Below, in pieces: positions 54,511 through 64,000 of a stretch of 64,000 bases of DNA (position 1 is the first letter of the stretch; each line of letters starts with the position of its first letter). The translations under genes and the position numbers were made by a program. The notes beneath the pieces are model-generated. The model searched no databases, was not told the DNA's origin, and saw only the letters and a list, made by a program, of their open reading frames with translations. Source of the stretch: Branchinecta lynchi. Its lineage: Eukaryota > Arthropoda > Branchiopoda > Anostraca > Branchinectidae. The stretch spans positions 9,796,001 to 9,860,000 of the forward strand of contig JAKZAP010000014.1 of assembly GCA_023053575.1 (NCBI GenBank), read 5' to 3'.

Positions 54511-57500
54511 GTCGACAACCTGAGTCTACTGGATAAATTGAATGCTAACTGAGAATAGCAAATAAAACGGCAAAAAGATTATTTCAGTCAACTGGAAATG
54601 CAAATCAAACGCAGCTCTGGTGAGCGATAAAATGTTCCATTGAGCAATACTTGACCGCTTACTGTTGGTTAACCGGTGATCCATGGAACGAATCAGGAAC
54701 GAATGACCATTTGTTGTCGGTCGTCCAAAGTCAACTTTTAGTGGACAATCTCAATAGATTTGATAAATTGAACGCTATCAGTCAACTGAGAATAGCAAAT
54801 AAAACGGCAAATTAATAGCTTAAGTCAACTGGAAATGTGAATCAAACGCAGCTCTGGTGAGCGATAATAGGTTCCATTGAGTGTTACTTGACCGCTTACT
54901 GTAGTTGTGTAGAGACAGCCCCAAAATAGTATTTTAAGCATGGAAAATGCATGGAACAAACTAGTACCGGACCAGGCAGTCAGGTGAACTGAATATGAGA
55001 CAACAAAAGATTCAACAGGGTCTAGCAGGTCAGTTAAAAAAAAACACAGCTAGTGAGTTTATCAAAGGACACCAGCAAGAAAGTGACTAAGCCAATATCA
55101 GAGATACACATATCTGTGGAAAGTCCATGCTTAAATCTACCAAAACTGGTTGTAAAGTTAGAAAATCCCAAGAAAGACAATCTGAGTCGACTGGATAAAT
55201 TGAATGCTAACTGAGAATAGCAAATAAAACAGCAAAAAGATTATTTCAGTCACCTGGAAATGCAAATCAAACGCAGCTCTGGTGAGCGATAAAGTGTTCC
55301 ACTGAGCGATACTTGACCACTTACTGTTGGTTAACCGGTTATCCATGGAACGAATGACCATTTGTTGTCGGTCGTCCAAAGTCAACTTTTAGTGGACAAT
55401 GTCAGTCGACTGGATAAATAGAACCTATCAGTCAACTGAGAATAGGAAATAAAACTGCAAAATGACGATTTAAGTTAACTGGAAATGCAAATCAAATGCA
55501 GCTCTAGTGAGAGATAAAATGTTCCATTGAGCGATACTTGACCGCTTACTTTAACCGGTTATCCATGGAACAAATGACCGTTTGTTCTCTGTTGTCAAAA
55601 GTCACTTTTAGTCGACAATGTCAGTCAACTGGATAAATTGAACGCTATCAGTCAACTGAGAATAGCAAATGAAACAGCGAAATGATGATTTCAGTCGACT
55701 GGAAATGCGGATCGAACCCAGCTCTGGTGAGCGGTGATAGGTACATTGAGCGTTACTTGACCGCTTACTGTAGCTTAACCGCTTAACCATGGAACGAATG
55801 ACCATTTATTCTCGGTTGTCAAAAGTCAAATTTTAGTCCAAAATCTCAGTCGACTGGATAAATCGAACGCTATCAGTCAATGCAAATCAAACGCAGCTCT
55901 GGTGAGCGATAATAGGTTCCATTGAGCGATACTTGACCGCTTGCTGTAGTTGTGTAGAGACAGCCTCAGAATAGTATTTTAAGCATGGAAAATGCATGGA
56001 AAAAGAATGGAACAAACTAATACTGGACCAGCCAGTCAGGTGAACTGAACAGTTAGGCGACAAAACATTCAACAGTATCAAGCAGGGCAGTTAAAAAAAA
56101 CAGCTAATGAGTTTACCATAGGAACCCAGCAACAAACTGACTAAGCCAGTATCAGAGATACATGGATTTGTGGAAAACTCATGCTTAAATCTACCAAAAC
56201 TTGTCGCAAAGTTAGAAAATTCCAAGAAATCGCATAGACAGCCTAGAAATTACATTTGTTTACCAAAACAGTTTTTTCAAAGCCACCCAATGTGACACTT
56301 GGTAATCCAGTAACAGTGAATCATATATCGTTTGAAAGCCCAGGCTTCACTTTACCTGTTGTAGTTGGCAGAGTAGCAGAATTCTATTAAACAACACAGA
56401 AAACAAAAAAATTAAATTTGTTTGCTTTTTCAGAGCCCTATTCACTGAGAAGTACCAAGCCAATAGCAGAGATGAATACATGTATTGAAAGCCCAAGCTT
56501 CACTCTACCTGTAGTGCTGACACAAGCGCGTAATTCAAGGGACTGACAGAGAAAAACAAAGAAAACACTTTTTTACTTTAAAAAAATTGGAAATTAGATG
56601 AGACTGTTGGTCTGAATATGAGACTGTTGGTCTCGTTTCCGAGACTGCTGGTTCCCGGCGCCATTTTTATGAGACTGGTGGTTCGAAACAGTGAGACTGG
56701 TGTGTTCGATTTTCAAAACGGCCGTGAGACTGGTGGACCACATTCCCCACCCTGTACTTCTAGAAGTGCTAGGACGATGACGATGAAAAACCCGACCAGA
56801 CTCGCTTGGAAATAGTCGCTTCCCCAATCCAGTCACCGTGGGGGGATGCGGAATCTTGAGGCATATATAACTTTCGAACGGGTGATCGGATTTTATGAAA
56901 CTTTATATTTGGACAGAGTTCGTGTTTCAAGTGTGCCAAATTAAGTCCGGACCGGATCTGATCAATATTGGGGGTGGGGAAGGTGTTGGTGGAGGGGAGA
57001 ACCGGAAATCTCGTGACACGCTTAGAGTGTCGCGATCGGGATGAAAGTTTGTGGGAAGAACAAGCACAAGATGTAGATACGTCATCGTAGGAGGGGGGGG
57101 GGGGTCCGGTGATCGCGAGTTAAGGTACTTTCAGATGTGCCAGAACGATGAAACTTGACTTGAACATTAGGGACTTGACAAGATTGGCTTAGAAATTGTC
57201 ACTTTCCAGATCCGACCATCCCTTAAAGTACTCATCTTAACCTCAAAGTACAAAAAATACTTTTAACCAAAATGTAGATTTCCGTGATCCCCATGAGCCA
57301 TGAACTTTTGCTGGGAATGAAAATTGGTGGAAAGATACTTGTGGGAGATACACTGTGGGAGAGTCGTAGGGGGCGGGGGGGGGGGCGGGTCCGTTGATCG
57401 CGAATTAATGTACTTCTAGATGTGCTTAGACGGTGAAACTTGACTTTAACCTTAGAGACTTGACAAGATAGGGTTAGAAATTGTCACTTCCAAGATTCGA

Positions 57501-57695
57501 CCATCCCTTAAAGTACTCATCTTAACCTCGAAGTACAAAAAATACTTTTAACCAAAATATACATTTTCATGATCCCTATGAGCCCATGATCTGTGAGCTC
57601 AAGGGTTTTGCTTAGAAATTAATTTTTAGCTCCCTTATAGTGCACATCTTACCCGGAAAGTGATCAAAAAAACTTTTGACGAAACGACACATTTC

Positions 57696-57921
57696 GGGAA
57701 TAAATATTCCTCAGCCCAAGCTGACTGCGAATAATATTTGATGGTGCAAAACGGATACGTCAGCTGAATTTTATTTGAGGTATGTTTCGGTCCTTCTTGG
57801 CAAGGGTCCTCTTCAGGCTCAAAACCGCTCAAGTTGGAAACACGAACTTGTGGGAAACACAAGAAGGGGAAATATAGCTGCAATAAAATTTAGCTGACGT
57901 ACCCGTTTTCCACCAGCAAAT
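57696..57921 (-). mobile_element. Small retroelement with hammerhead-like core, 12-bp target duplication
   Basis: 226-bp insertion flanked by ACGACACATTTC at 57684-57695 and 57922-57933. On the minus strand it contains CTGAAGA (57816-57810), a 21-nt hairpin GGACCCTT...AAGGACC and GAAA (57788-57785), the layout of a hammerhead core. TTTGAG before and CTCAAA after could pair as stem I. An internal inverted repeat (GACGTATCCGTTTT / AAAACGGGTACGTC-like) flanks it. Size, duplication length and motif resemble metazoan retrozymes mobilised by Penelope-like elements. Confidence 0.6.
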
Positions 57922-58274
57922 ACGACACATTTCATGATCCCCAAGGGCCCATGATCTTTTGTTACAAGGATTTTGCTTTTCATGATACTAAAAGGCCAAT
58001 GGTCGTTTTGCCTCGAGGGTTTAGATATCGGATCAATTTCTAGCCAAGATCATTTCTAGCCAATTTCTAGCCACATCGTTACAGCGAAGTGCATAAATAA
58101 AATACTTTTTACCAAACTATATATTCTCTTGATTACCAAGGGCACGTGATCATTCTTACCTCAAGGGTCTTGCTTACAAATGATCACAGCGAACCCACGA
58201 AATTGCAAATTCCTACTTTCATCCTCTGACCCAGCCTTGCAAGTGCCATATGAGCTTCTAGCTCTTGTTGATAA

Positions 58275-58925
58275 ACACAGCCCCGTAAAACTTCAGTGCT
58301 ACGGTGTCTTCAGCTTCTGCGGTGTTACAAGTGCTACGGTGCCCTATGTTAACGGTGTCATGAAAACTAACAGAAGCATAGGTGTGGAAATGTAAGCCCC
58401 TCATCCACGCCCTTAAAGTTTAACCGAATATAGCTGAGATACAACAGTCTAGCTACACTAGATAATCGATTTCATCGAATGAATTTATTCTTTCCGGTTT
58501 GTGGTACCTTTATGTACTTGTCCCTCTATCCTTGAAATATTCAGCAACTAAAAAGGTAAGCCATTGCCGAAAAATAACACATATATTAAAAAGTCATATC
58601 TTATCATCACTTTCCTACACCCGAGCTTAGCGTCTGAATTTTCCGATTTTTGACGTTGATTCAAGGAAATGCAGACCTTTGTTAAAATTCATATTCTTCG
58701 CGTCTGGATGTCGCACAGGCAGAACACATTCTGAACTTTATTACTAGAGCCCCGGGTGGAAAAACAGCAAATCCCTTAGATGACTCAAAATAATTCAATG
58801 TAGGCTATAAGCTGCCTTTTGAGTTATAGATGTGTGAGAGTGGTAGGTTTACAGGCGAGTACGCTTATTTGAACAGTTACTGTAATTTGAACAGTTGCTG
58901 AAATTTTAACGGTTCAGTTTTGGGT
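58275..58925. other. Third-intron sequence, nothing recognised
   Basis: No gene or repeat family recognised. Confidence 0.4.
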
Positions 58926-58934
58926 TAGATGGTC

Positions 58935-59275
58935 GAATGAATATCAATCAATCAATCAATAAATTTATTGCCCGAAATACACACACGGTGTAAACACGGA
59001 GTAAATATAAAAAGAGAAAAGAAAAAAAGAAAAGAAAGAGAAGAAAAAGCAGACACAGACATAGACAAAACACCCTTCTGATCAAAACAACTGCAAAAAA
59101 GAAACACACTTAACAACTTCAGGTAACGATTTACAGAAAAGCGCTGAAAAAGCTATTCGTCGAATCTAACGACTTCTCAAACCCCAATCTCCGTTCCGCG
59201 ATGGCTTTGTTCGGATCTGTGATTCCATACAGAGAAATATCTAAAATACCTATTCAGATGTTTTCAGGGACCCTT
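58935..59275 (-). pseudogene. LINE 3' fragment with (TTGA)n tail
   Basis: Minus strand reads SLYGITDPNKAIAERRLGFE and KSLDSTNSFFSAFL before stops, looking like a LINE C-terminus. The tail GCAATAAATTTATTGATTGA ends at about 58935. Heavily truncated. Confidence 0.5.
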
Positions 59276-59317
59276 AACTACCCACTTTGGCTAACTGATA
59301 GTTGACTTTCGTCACAT

Positions 59318-59400
59318 CAATAATAATAATAATAATAATATAATGCAAAAATAAGGCACATGGCCTATACAATGCAAAAATAAGGCACATGGCCTCTACA
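59318..59400. repeat. (AAT)n microsatellite and a 30-bp tandem duplication
   Basis: AATAATAATAATAATAATAT followed by two copies of AATGCAAAAATAAGGCACAT GGCC(T). Confidence 0.85.
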
Positions 59401-59640
59401 AATCTACAATCAAGTGCATGAAAATACTGTTGAAAATCAGCAAACGTCCAAATAAGCATACCCCTAATGTACTATATGTAGATGTAGATCCACAACCAGA
59501 AATACAACATGTGTGTGTAGTTAGTAACTGGTTGGGTATCTTACCCGTCGTGCCGCTGGGCATTCTGTGGTTCCATCGACTAGTGGTGTGACCACATGCC
59601 ATACACTCTTCATAGTTCAAAGTCCAGTTCTACATAGTCA

Positions 59641-60147
59641 CAGAGACTGCCGAATCCGAACCTGGATTCGAATTCGAATCCAGGATTCGTCCTTTTGGCC
59701 GGACTCAAATCTGGATTCGAATCTTCTGCTTGTCAGGCTGGATTTGGATTCGGACTTGGATTCCAAAACCTCGTTTTACGAATCCACTAAAATTCCTAGA
59801 CTTCATCCTACCAGTTTACGTTTTCCCAAATTTTACATAGTTTGCCTAGGCAATCCAACTTTTTGGTCTCCACCTCCGACCATCCTCAGTAATCCAGCAC
59901 GTTATCTGATACCTTCAATTTTACCTTAGATATCAGTGCCTTTTGTCACCTCTGATTTTTAAACCATAACCTCTATATGATTTGATTTTGATTCGAATCC
60001 TTTCATGATCGGATTTGCCCATATCGGATTTGAATCCGGATTCAATTCCAGATTCGAATCCTCAGCATGAAGTGGTGGATTCGGAATCGTGGATTCGTGC
60101 CTAGTCTCGGATTCGAATCCTTTCATGGTCGGATTCGCCCATCTCTG
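59641..60147. mobile_element. hAT-like MITE rich in GGATTCGAATCC palindromes
   Basis: 507 bp. Ends CAGAGACTGCCGAATCCGA / TCGGATTCGCCCATCTCTG; flanks CATAGTCA (59633-59640) and CCTAGTCA (60148-60155), an 8-bp duplication with one mismatch. The interior is a degenerate series of GGATTCGAATC and CGAATCC motifs. The 120-codon open frame across the left end is not a gene. Confidence 0.82.
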
Positions 60148-60155
60148 CCTAGTCA

Positions 60156-61015
60156 GCGGCCCTGAGCTCCCTTACTTTCACGAGTCCCATGGCCCACGTC
60201 CCCAAGCAATTCTACTGTGCAGCACCGGATATACAAAGCGAGATCTCTAATTGAAAACAGATCCCGTCGTCAACGCGCGCGGAAGATTAATCGGATCTAG
60301 CAAATATCCTGTTGTTTGGACAACGCTACTCCATTAAGTCAGTCTCTGCAGGTTCTAAAAAGGGGGGGGGGATGAAAAGAGGTCTTGTCGCTTAGGGGTG
60401 GTCGCATATCTTCAGTGACCTAGAGCGTATACGGCAGTTCGACCTGCTACTACACAAATCGAATTTTGGGGGACGTACACGTTTTTGTACCAGCTATTCT
60501 AGAATGTTCTGTATCAGTCATTTGGAGAGGAGAAGATTTGGTTGCTTTCTTGGGCTTTGACTCTAGGGAAGAAGGATTGGGAAGAACGCACTATCACTAT
60601 TTTCAGTTTCTAATATTTATTTTAGTAAGGACGCATTTTGCAGATGGCTGTTAGTTTTCTAAGGACCTTTCTTCATTGAAACGTGCAGCTAGTATTTAGT
60701 GATAACGATTGTCTGAATGTTCTCTCACCATCACCGCTTTAGCCGAAGAAGCCAGTGGTGGAGCTAAACGGATTAGCCAACCGAAATCTTGTTTTGACAC
60801 TTCGGAGCGAAGTTTTTTTTTAGGTCGTAGCTAAGAATCTGAGACTGCGATAGATTTAATCTCATATACGTTCGCTGAAATTCGATCATTTTGCTTCATC
60901 TTTTGCTAAAATCTTTGGATATGAAACTGTATTACGAAAAATATATTGCTCCAACTTCGGATTCATAAGAATTGCAGTGATAAGGATTACAGGTTTGTTT
61001 CCTTCCCAACGTTGA
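60156..61015. other. Third-intron sequence, nothing recognised
   Basis: Short open frames only (for example 60466-60654), without domain or splice support. Confidence 0.4.
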
Positions 61016-61115
61016 CCCTGAAGATTGACAGCCTGACGAGGACCCTTGCCAAGAAGGGCCGAAACATCGCTGCTAAAGCATCGTAGTTGACATATCCGTT
61101 TTATGCATTATTTGA
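61016..61115 (+). ncRNA. Hammerhead-like ribozyme motif, copy 2
   Basis: CTGACGA (61033-61039), hairpin GGACCCTTGCCAAGAAGGGCC with a bulged A, then GAAA (61061-61064) and CATC. CAGC just before and GCTG just after can pair as stem I, and AUC fits the NUH cleavage rule with an ultra-short stem III. Downstream TTGACATATCCGTTTT matches the inner part of 57696-57921. It lies 200 bp upstream of exon D. Activity is not shown. Confidence 0.5.
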
Positions 61116-61322
61116 AAATATACATATAATAAGTTATATATAATATAAATAATTAGAAAATAAATGAAGATTGTTTTCTATATGGAAATTTACGTTTCGA
61201 TATCGATTCGGTCCCATAAAGTGAAACCGAATATAGCCCAACACCAATGACGCCGTGGTATGGTGTCGCCAAGCCAATCCGGTCGCTTCTTTTCCGATCT
61301 CTTTACGGCTTACGTTTTTCAG

Positions 61323-61404
61323 GAATATCGGATGCCGGGATTGTTGCCATCGTCGGTTCCGTCGTCATCACATTGGTTGTCCTCGCGGCTGGCCTCCTTT
61401 ACCG
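61323..61404 (+). CDS. Natriuretic peptide receptor-like, exon D (transmembrane helix)
   Basis: Internal exon of 82 bp after acceptor CGTTTTTCAG; the donor is GTAGGC at 61405. The A carried from exon C plus GA makes an arginine, then ISDAGIVAIVG and VVITLVVLAAGLLY follow, and the exon ends in phase 2 within a further codon (CG). The roughly 21-residue uninterrupted hydrophobic run is a single-pass transmembrane segment, placed as expected a few residues after the CGFDGSKC pair of exon C. The reading frame is open across the junction. The next exon, which should start the cytoplasmic part (kinase-homology then cyclase domain in NPR1/NPR2 types), was not found in the remaining 2.6 kb. The donor GTAGGC is weaker than those of exons A-C. 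Confidence 0.88.
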
Positions 61405-62560
61405 GTAGGCCATTTTCTATTTTCCTAAGCTAAATTGCCACAGAACACAAACATCATTCGCTGGTGGACCCGAACTACAAATAGATGGAGTTGAACGACG
61501 AGCAGCGAACTATTTCTGGTAGGCGACGTTGGTTCTGGCCGCGCGAATGTGTACTGCATCCTTTATGAGTACTTTACTGAACAGTTTAATCTGAGTGTTC
61601 ACCAGTGAGGTCTTTACCCTTACGCCGGTGCTGGGGGTCCAGGGGGAACAAGAGGCCAAGCGCCCGGTGTAAATTGTTGATAAATCAGCTACGTTTGCAC
61701 AGTCGTTGTTTACGCGCCAAAATTATGCTCAAATGTGACCATAGTCTGGCCGACCAAGTATCGTATGTGCTGATGTGCTTGCGTTTTTACGGTTTTGACT
61801 CATGAAAATGGGCCAAAACCCCATGGATGGCCTAGGCTCCACCAAAAGTTAAAGACGGCACTGGTATTCACTCGCTTTGAACTGTGACTGTTATTTTTAT
61901 TACTGCTTGCTTGTGACCAGTCACTGGCTAAAGCAGACAAAATATGAAAGAAAGGGAAAAAGAATGAAAAAATAGAGAAGACATTGACAAAACAATAGTT
62001 CCGCTAGGGAAGATTATTTTTAACATTCGTGGTTATTTTTAACATTCTGTAATTTATTTAACTCTGAAAGGACCGGAGCTAGTCTAGGGTGTTAAGTTTA
62101 ACAACTCTGGCGAACTTCCGGTCAATGACGGCAAGGGGAATTTTTACTTGGAATACGTCAGCATTTTCTGTCGAATCTCCTACCTTGGCCTCACAATCGA
62201 AAGATGACTCGGCAAATTACCAACTTAAAAAAAACACGAGAATGTTTTGTTGGCTGTTTCAGACTTGAGTGACGTCGAAATAGTAGTACAATGGGAAAAA
62301 AGACATTGGACTTTAAATAGTTTGTCGAGTACAATAGTTTTGTAAAAAATCTCCACATCAAAAGTTGTCCACTCCGTCCGTGAGAGGATTATTTGATGCC
62401 ACGGTCACTGTTTCGAATGGAAGGGCCTTATGGGGTTTGTGCTGAGATTTGGTAGGGCAGCGATTTCGGTCTGTGGGTGCAAAATTTGTTGACAGTTTGC
62501 CAACGTAATCCTGGAATTGCTTCTTTTTACAAGCCGAAAGTTTTCTTTAAATCTTCGGTT
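61405..62560. other. Intron after exon D, nothing recognised
   Basis: No further exon or repeat family recognised on either strand. Confidence 0.4.
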
Positions 62561-62903
62561 TTAAGCCGGCTTTCGCACTAGGCTACGCAACCTCTGCTTT
62601 GCGCTTGCAGTGACGCAACGCAGAGCTTACGCAGACAGAAAAACGCAACGCAAGAATAGAAGTTTTGGAAGATAAACTGGAGAAAACTTACTGACGATGA
62701 AGACAAACTTAGTGATGAAAGAAACGAAAATTCAGCATAAGAAACCGAGGAAGGCAAATGTAAATACACATCCAGCGTGAAAACTTGTCGCGCAGGTGTG
62801 AAAGATACGCTCCGCAACCTGTACGCAGCGCAAGATGAACGCATACGTAGCGCATCACAACGAGGCGTCGGTTTGAAAGCGGCTTTACTTTCTGCTGTAA
62901 AAG

Positions 62904-63026
62904 TGCGAACACACGATCAGGATTTCCGGCACTTTCATCATAAAGTTGAAAAAATGTGACGATGGTGGCAAAAATCCGGGCAGGAATTCCAATCCGGGAC
63001 CTTCCTATCCTGATCGTGTGTCCGCA
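62904..63026. mobile_element. Very small TIR element with TGCGAACACACGATCAGGA ends
   Basis: 123 bp; left TGCGAACACACGATCAGGA, right TCCTGATCGTGTGTCCGCA (one mismatch). It sits at the right side of a region (62580-62900) rich in ACGCAAC/GTTGCGT-type motifs that may itself be a decayed TIR element. Confidence 0.7.
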
Positions 63027-63120
63027 TTATAACAGGAGATGAGAAAAAAAAACGATCGGCAGCCATTCTCATTTCGTAAAGTGAATTTTGAAATTGTTCC
63101 CTAAAGTTACTTAAAAATAA

Positions 63121-64000
63121 GTTTTTGGGATCCCAAAACGTAAGTGGAGGGATACCTATGACATCGCAAAAGTTGTCCGTCTGTCCGTCCGTCCGTCCGT
63201 CCGTCTGTAAGCACGATAACTCTCGAAGGGAATGAGATATTTTGATGAAACTTGGTGTGAGGGTTCGTTGGGCCGTCGGACCAGTCAAGTTCGTAGATGG
63301 GCTTTGTAGCTCTACATTTAGGGGTGGGGGAGGGGATTCAAATTAAGGGACAAACAAAATATTTTGAAACAGCTAATGTGATAGTCGATTATGGGGTAAG
63401 AAGACATGCTGAACACGATGGTGAAAACCATTTTGTCGTCGGACAAGTAGTTCGCCCGGAATCCGGCCAAAACCGGAAAGTTTGTCGAAAGTACAAGTTT
63501 TATTTGAAGTTGATTAGATGTTCGATTTAGGGGTAGGAAGACATGCTGAAGACGATGGTGTAAATTATTTTCTCGACCGACAAGTATTTCGCCCGGAATC
63601 CGGCCCAAACCGGAAAGTTTGTTGAAAGTAAAAGTTTTATTTGAAATTGATTAGATGTTCGATTTAGGGGTAGGAAGACATGCTGAAGACGATGGTGAAA
63701 ACTATTTTCTCGATGGACAACTATTTCGCCCGGAATCCGGCCCAAACCGGAAAGTTTGTTGAAAGTAAAAGTTTTATTTGAAGTTGATTAAATGTTCGAT
63801 TTAGAGGTAGGGAGACATGCTGAAGACGATGGTGAAAACTATTTTCTCGACGGACAAGTATTTCGACCGGAATCCGGCCCAAACCGGAAAGTTTGTCAAA
63901 ATTAAAAGTTTTGTTTGGAGTTGATTAGATGTTTGATTTAGGGCAAGAAGACATGCTGAACACTTATGTGAAAACAAGTTTCTACCCGGACATGTAGTTC
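63121..64000 (+). repeat. R element, copy 9 (runs off the window)
   Basis: Starts GTTTTTGGGATCCCAAAACG and continues through at least five tandem units to the window end. Nearly identical to 31136-32030, with rare substitutions. Confidence 0.9.

Larger units (their letters stand above)
50222..56753. mobile_element. Giant foldback element (6.5 kb) with 7-bp target duplication
   Basis: Ends AGGGTGGGGAATGTGGTCC / GGACCACATTCCCCACCCT, followed inward by CACCAGTCTC / GAGACTGGTG repeats. Flanks are GTACTTC at 50215-50221 and 56754-56760. Family G copies elsewhere (for example near 49450) show the uninterrupted target with one copy. The arms are inverted over nearly 3 kb: a unique part (50222-50995 and about 55925-56753) then tandem units. 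No transposase is present. A 702-bp hAT-like element sits in the left arm and a 566-bp direct duplication in the centre. A 7-bp duplication with long repetitive arms recalls Galileo/P-type foldbacks, but the end sequence does not settle this. Confidence 0.92.
50157..58272 (+). repeat. Family G element, copy 7, split by two insertions
   Basis: Begins ATGGCACTTGCAGCTTCGC and GGTCGGTCTTTCGGTCC (50157-50221), continues at 56761-57695 and again at 57934-58272, ending CTTGCAAGTGCCATATGAGC and CTAGCTCTTGTT. The gaps are a 6532-bp foldback element and a 226-bp ribozyme-like element, each flanked by target duplications. Confidence 0.85.
18313..61404 (+). other. Visible span of the natriuretic peptide receptor-like gene (partial; continues beyond both ends)
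   Basis: Four exons make 212 residues over 43 kb. Intron lengths are 19256, 9671 and 13526 bp. All junctions obey GT-AG and preserve frame. No promoter, start codon, stop codon or polyadenylation site of this gene is visible, so the gene starts upstream and ends downstream of the window. Nearly every repeat listed between 18.6 and 61.3 kb is therefore intronic. LINE, gag and R copies occur in both orientations relative to the gene. Confidence 0.85.

Noticed and set aside
63318..63745. Repeated 70-96 codon ORFs, also at 31340-31767
   Set aside because: They are reading frames through R tandem units on the minus strand; similarity reflects DNA repeat identity, not protein selection.

Overview
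The window is nuclear DNA from an animal, most likely a repeat-rich invertebrate. The only well-supported host gene has four small exons with GT-AG introns of 9.7-19.3 kb. The rest is dominated by transposons and tandem repeats. There are no operons, ribosome-binding sites or dense ORFs. The species cannot be named from the sequence; a marine deuterostome or lophotrochozoan is a guess from the gene family and repeat style.

Host gene: four plus-strand exons (18313-18641, 37898-37989, 47661-47796, 61323-61404) join with matching intron phases (1, 0, 1, then 2 at the last donor). They give 212 continuous residues of a natriuretic-peptide-receptor-type protein: the end of the extracellular ligand-binding domain, the juxtamembrane CGFDGSKC segment and a single transmembrane helix. 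The signal peptide and first ligand-binding half lie before the window. Any kinase-homology and guanylate-cyclase domains lie after it. Two broken partial exon copies (19005-19062, 48003-48072) and a copy of intronic sequence at 318-560 show local duplication within the locus.

Layout: 1-18.3 kb holds TIR elements, a G/C-homopolymer-rich tandem-repeat element split by a LINE, a tRNA-derived SINE, a hAT-like element with perfect 8-bp target duplications, and a foldback element with a 180-bp higher-order repeat. The first intron (18.6-37.9 kb) carries several copies of an element I call R (ends marked by GGGATCCC, about 137-bp tandem units). One R copy interrupts a LINE and another sits inside a second hAT-like element. 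The second intron (38.0-47.7 kb) holds more G/C-rich repeats, another R copy split by a LINE, and a gag fragment with a candidate LTR. The third intron (47.8-61.3 kb) contains a nested stack: a G/C-rich element split by a 6.5-kb foldback element (7-bp target duplication), itself split by a 702-bp hAT-like element, plus a 226-bp hammerhead-ribozyme-like insertion. From 61.4 kb to the end there are small repeats and the start of another R copy, nearly identical to the one at 31.1 kb.

Several insertions can be dated relative to each other because an uninterrupted relative of the target lies elsewhere in the same window. Family letters (R, G, H, K, E) are local labels, not database names. All assignments come from reading the sequence; no search was run.
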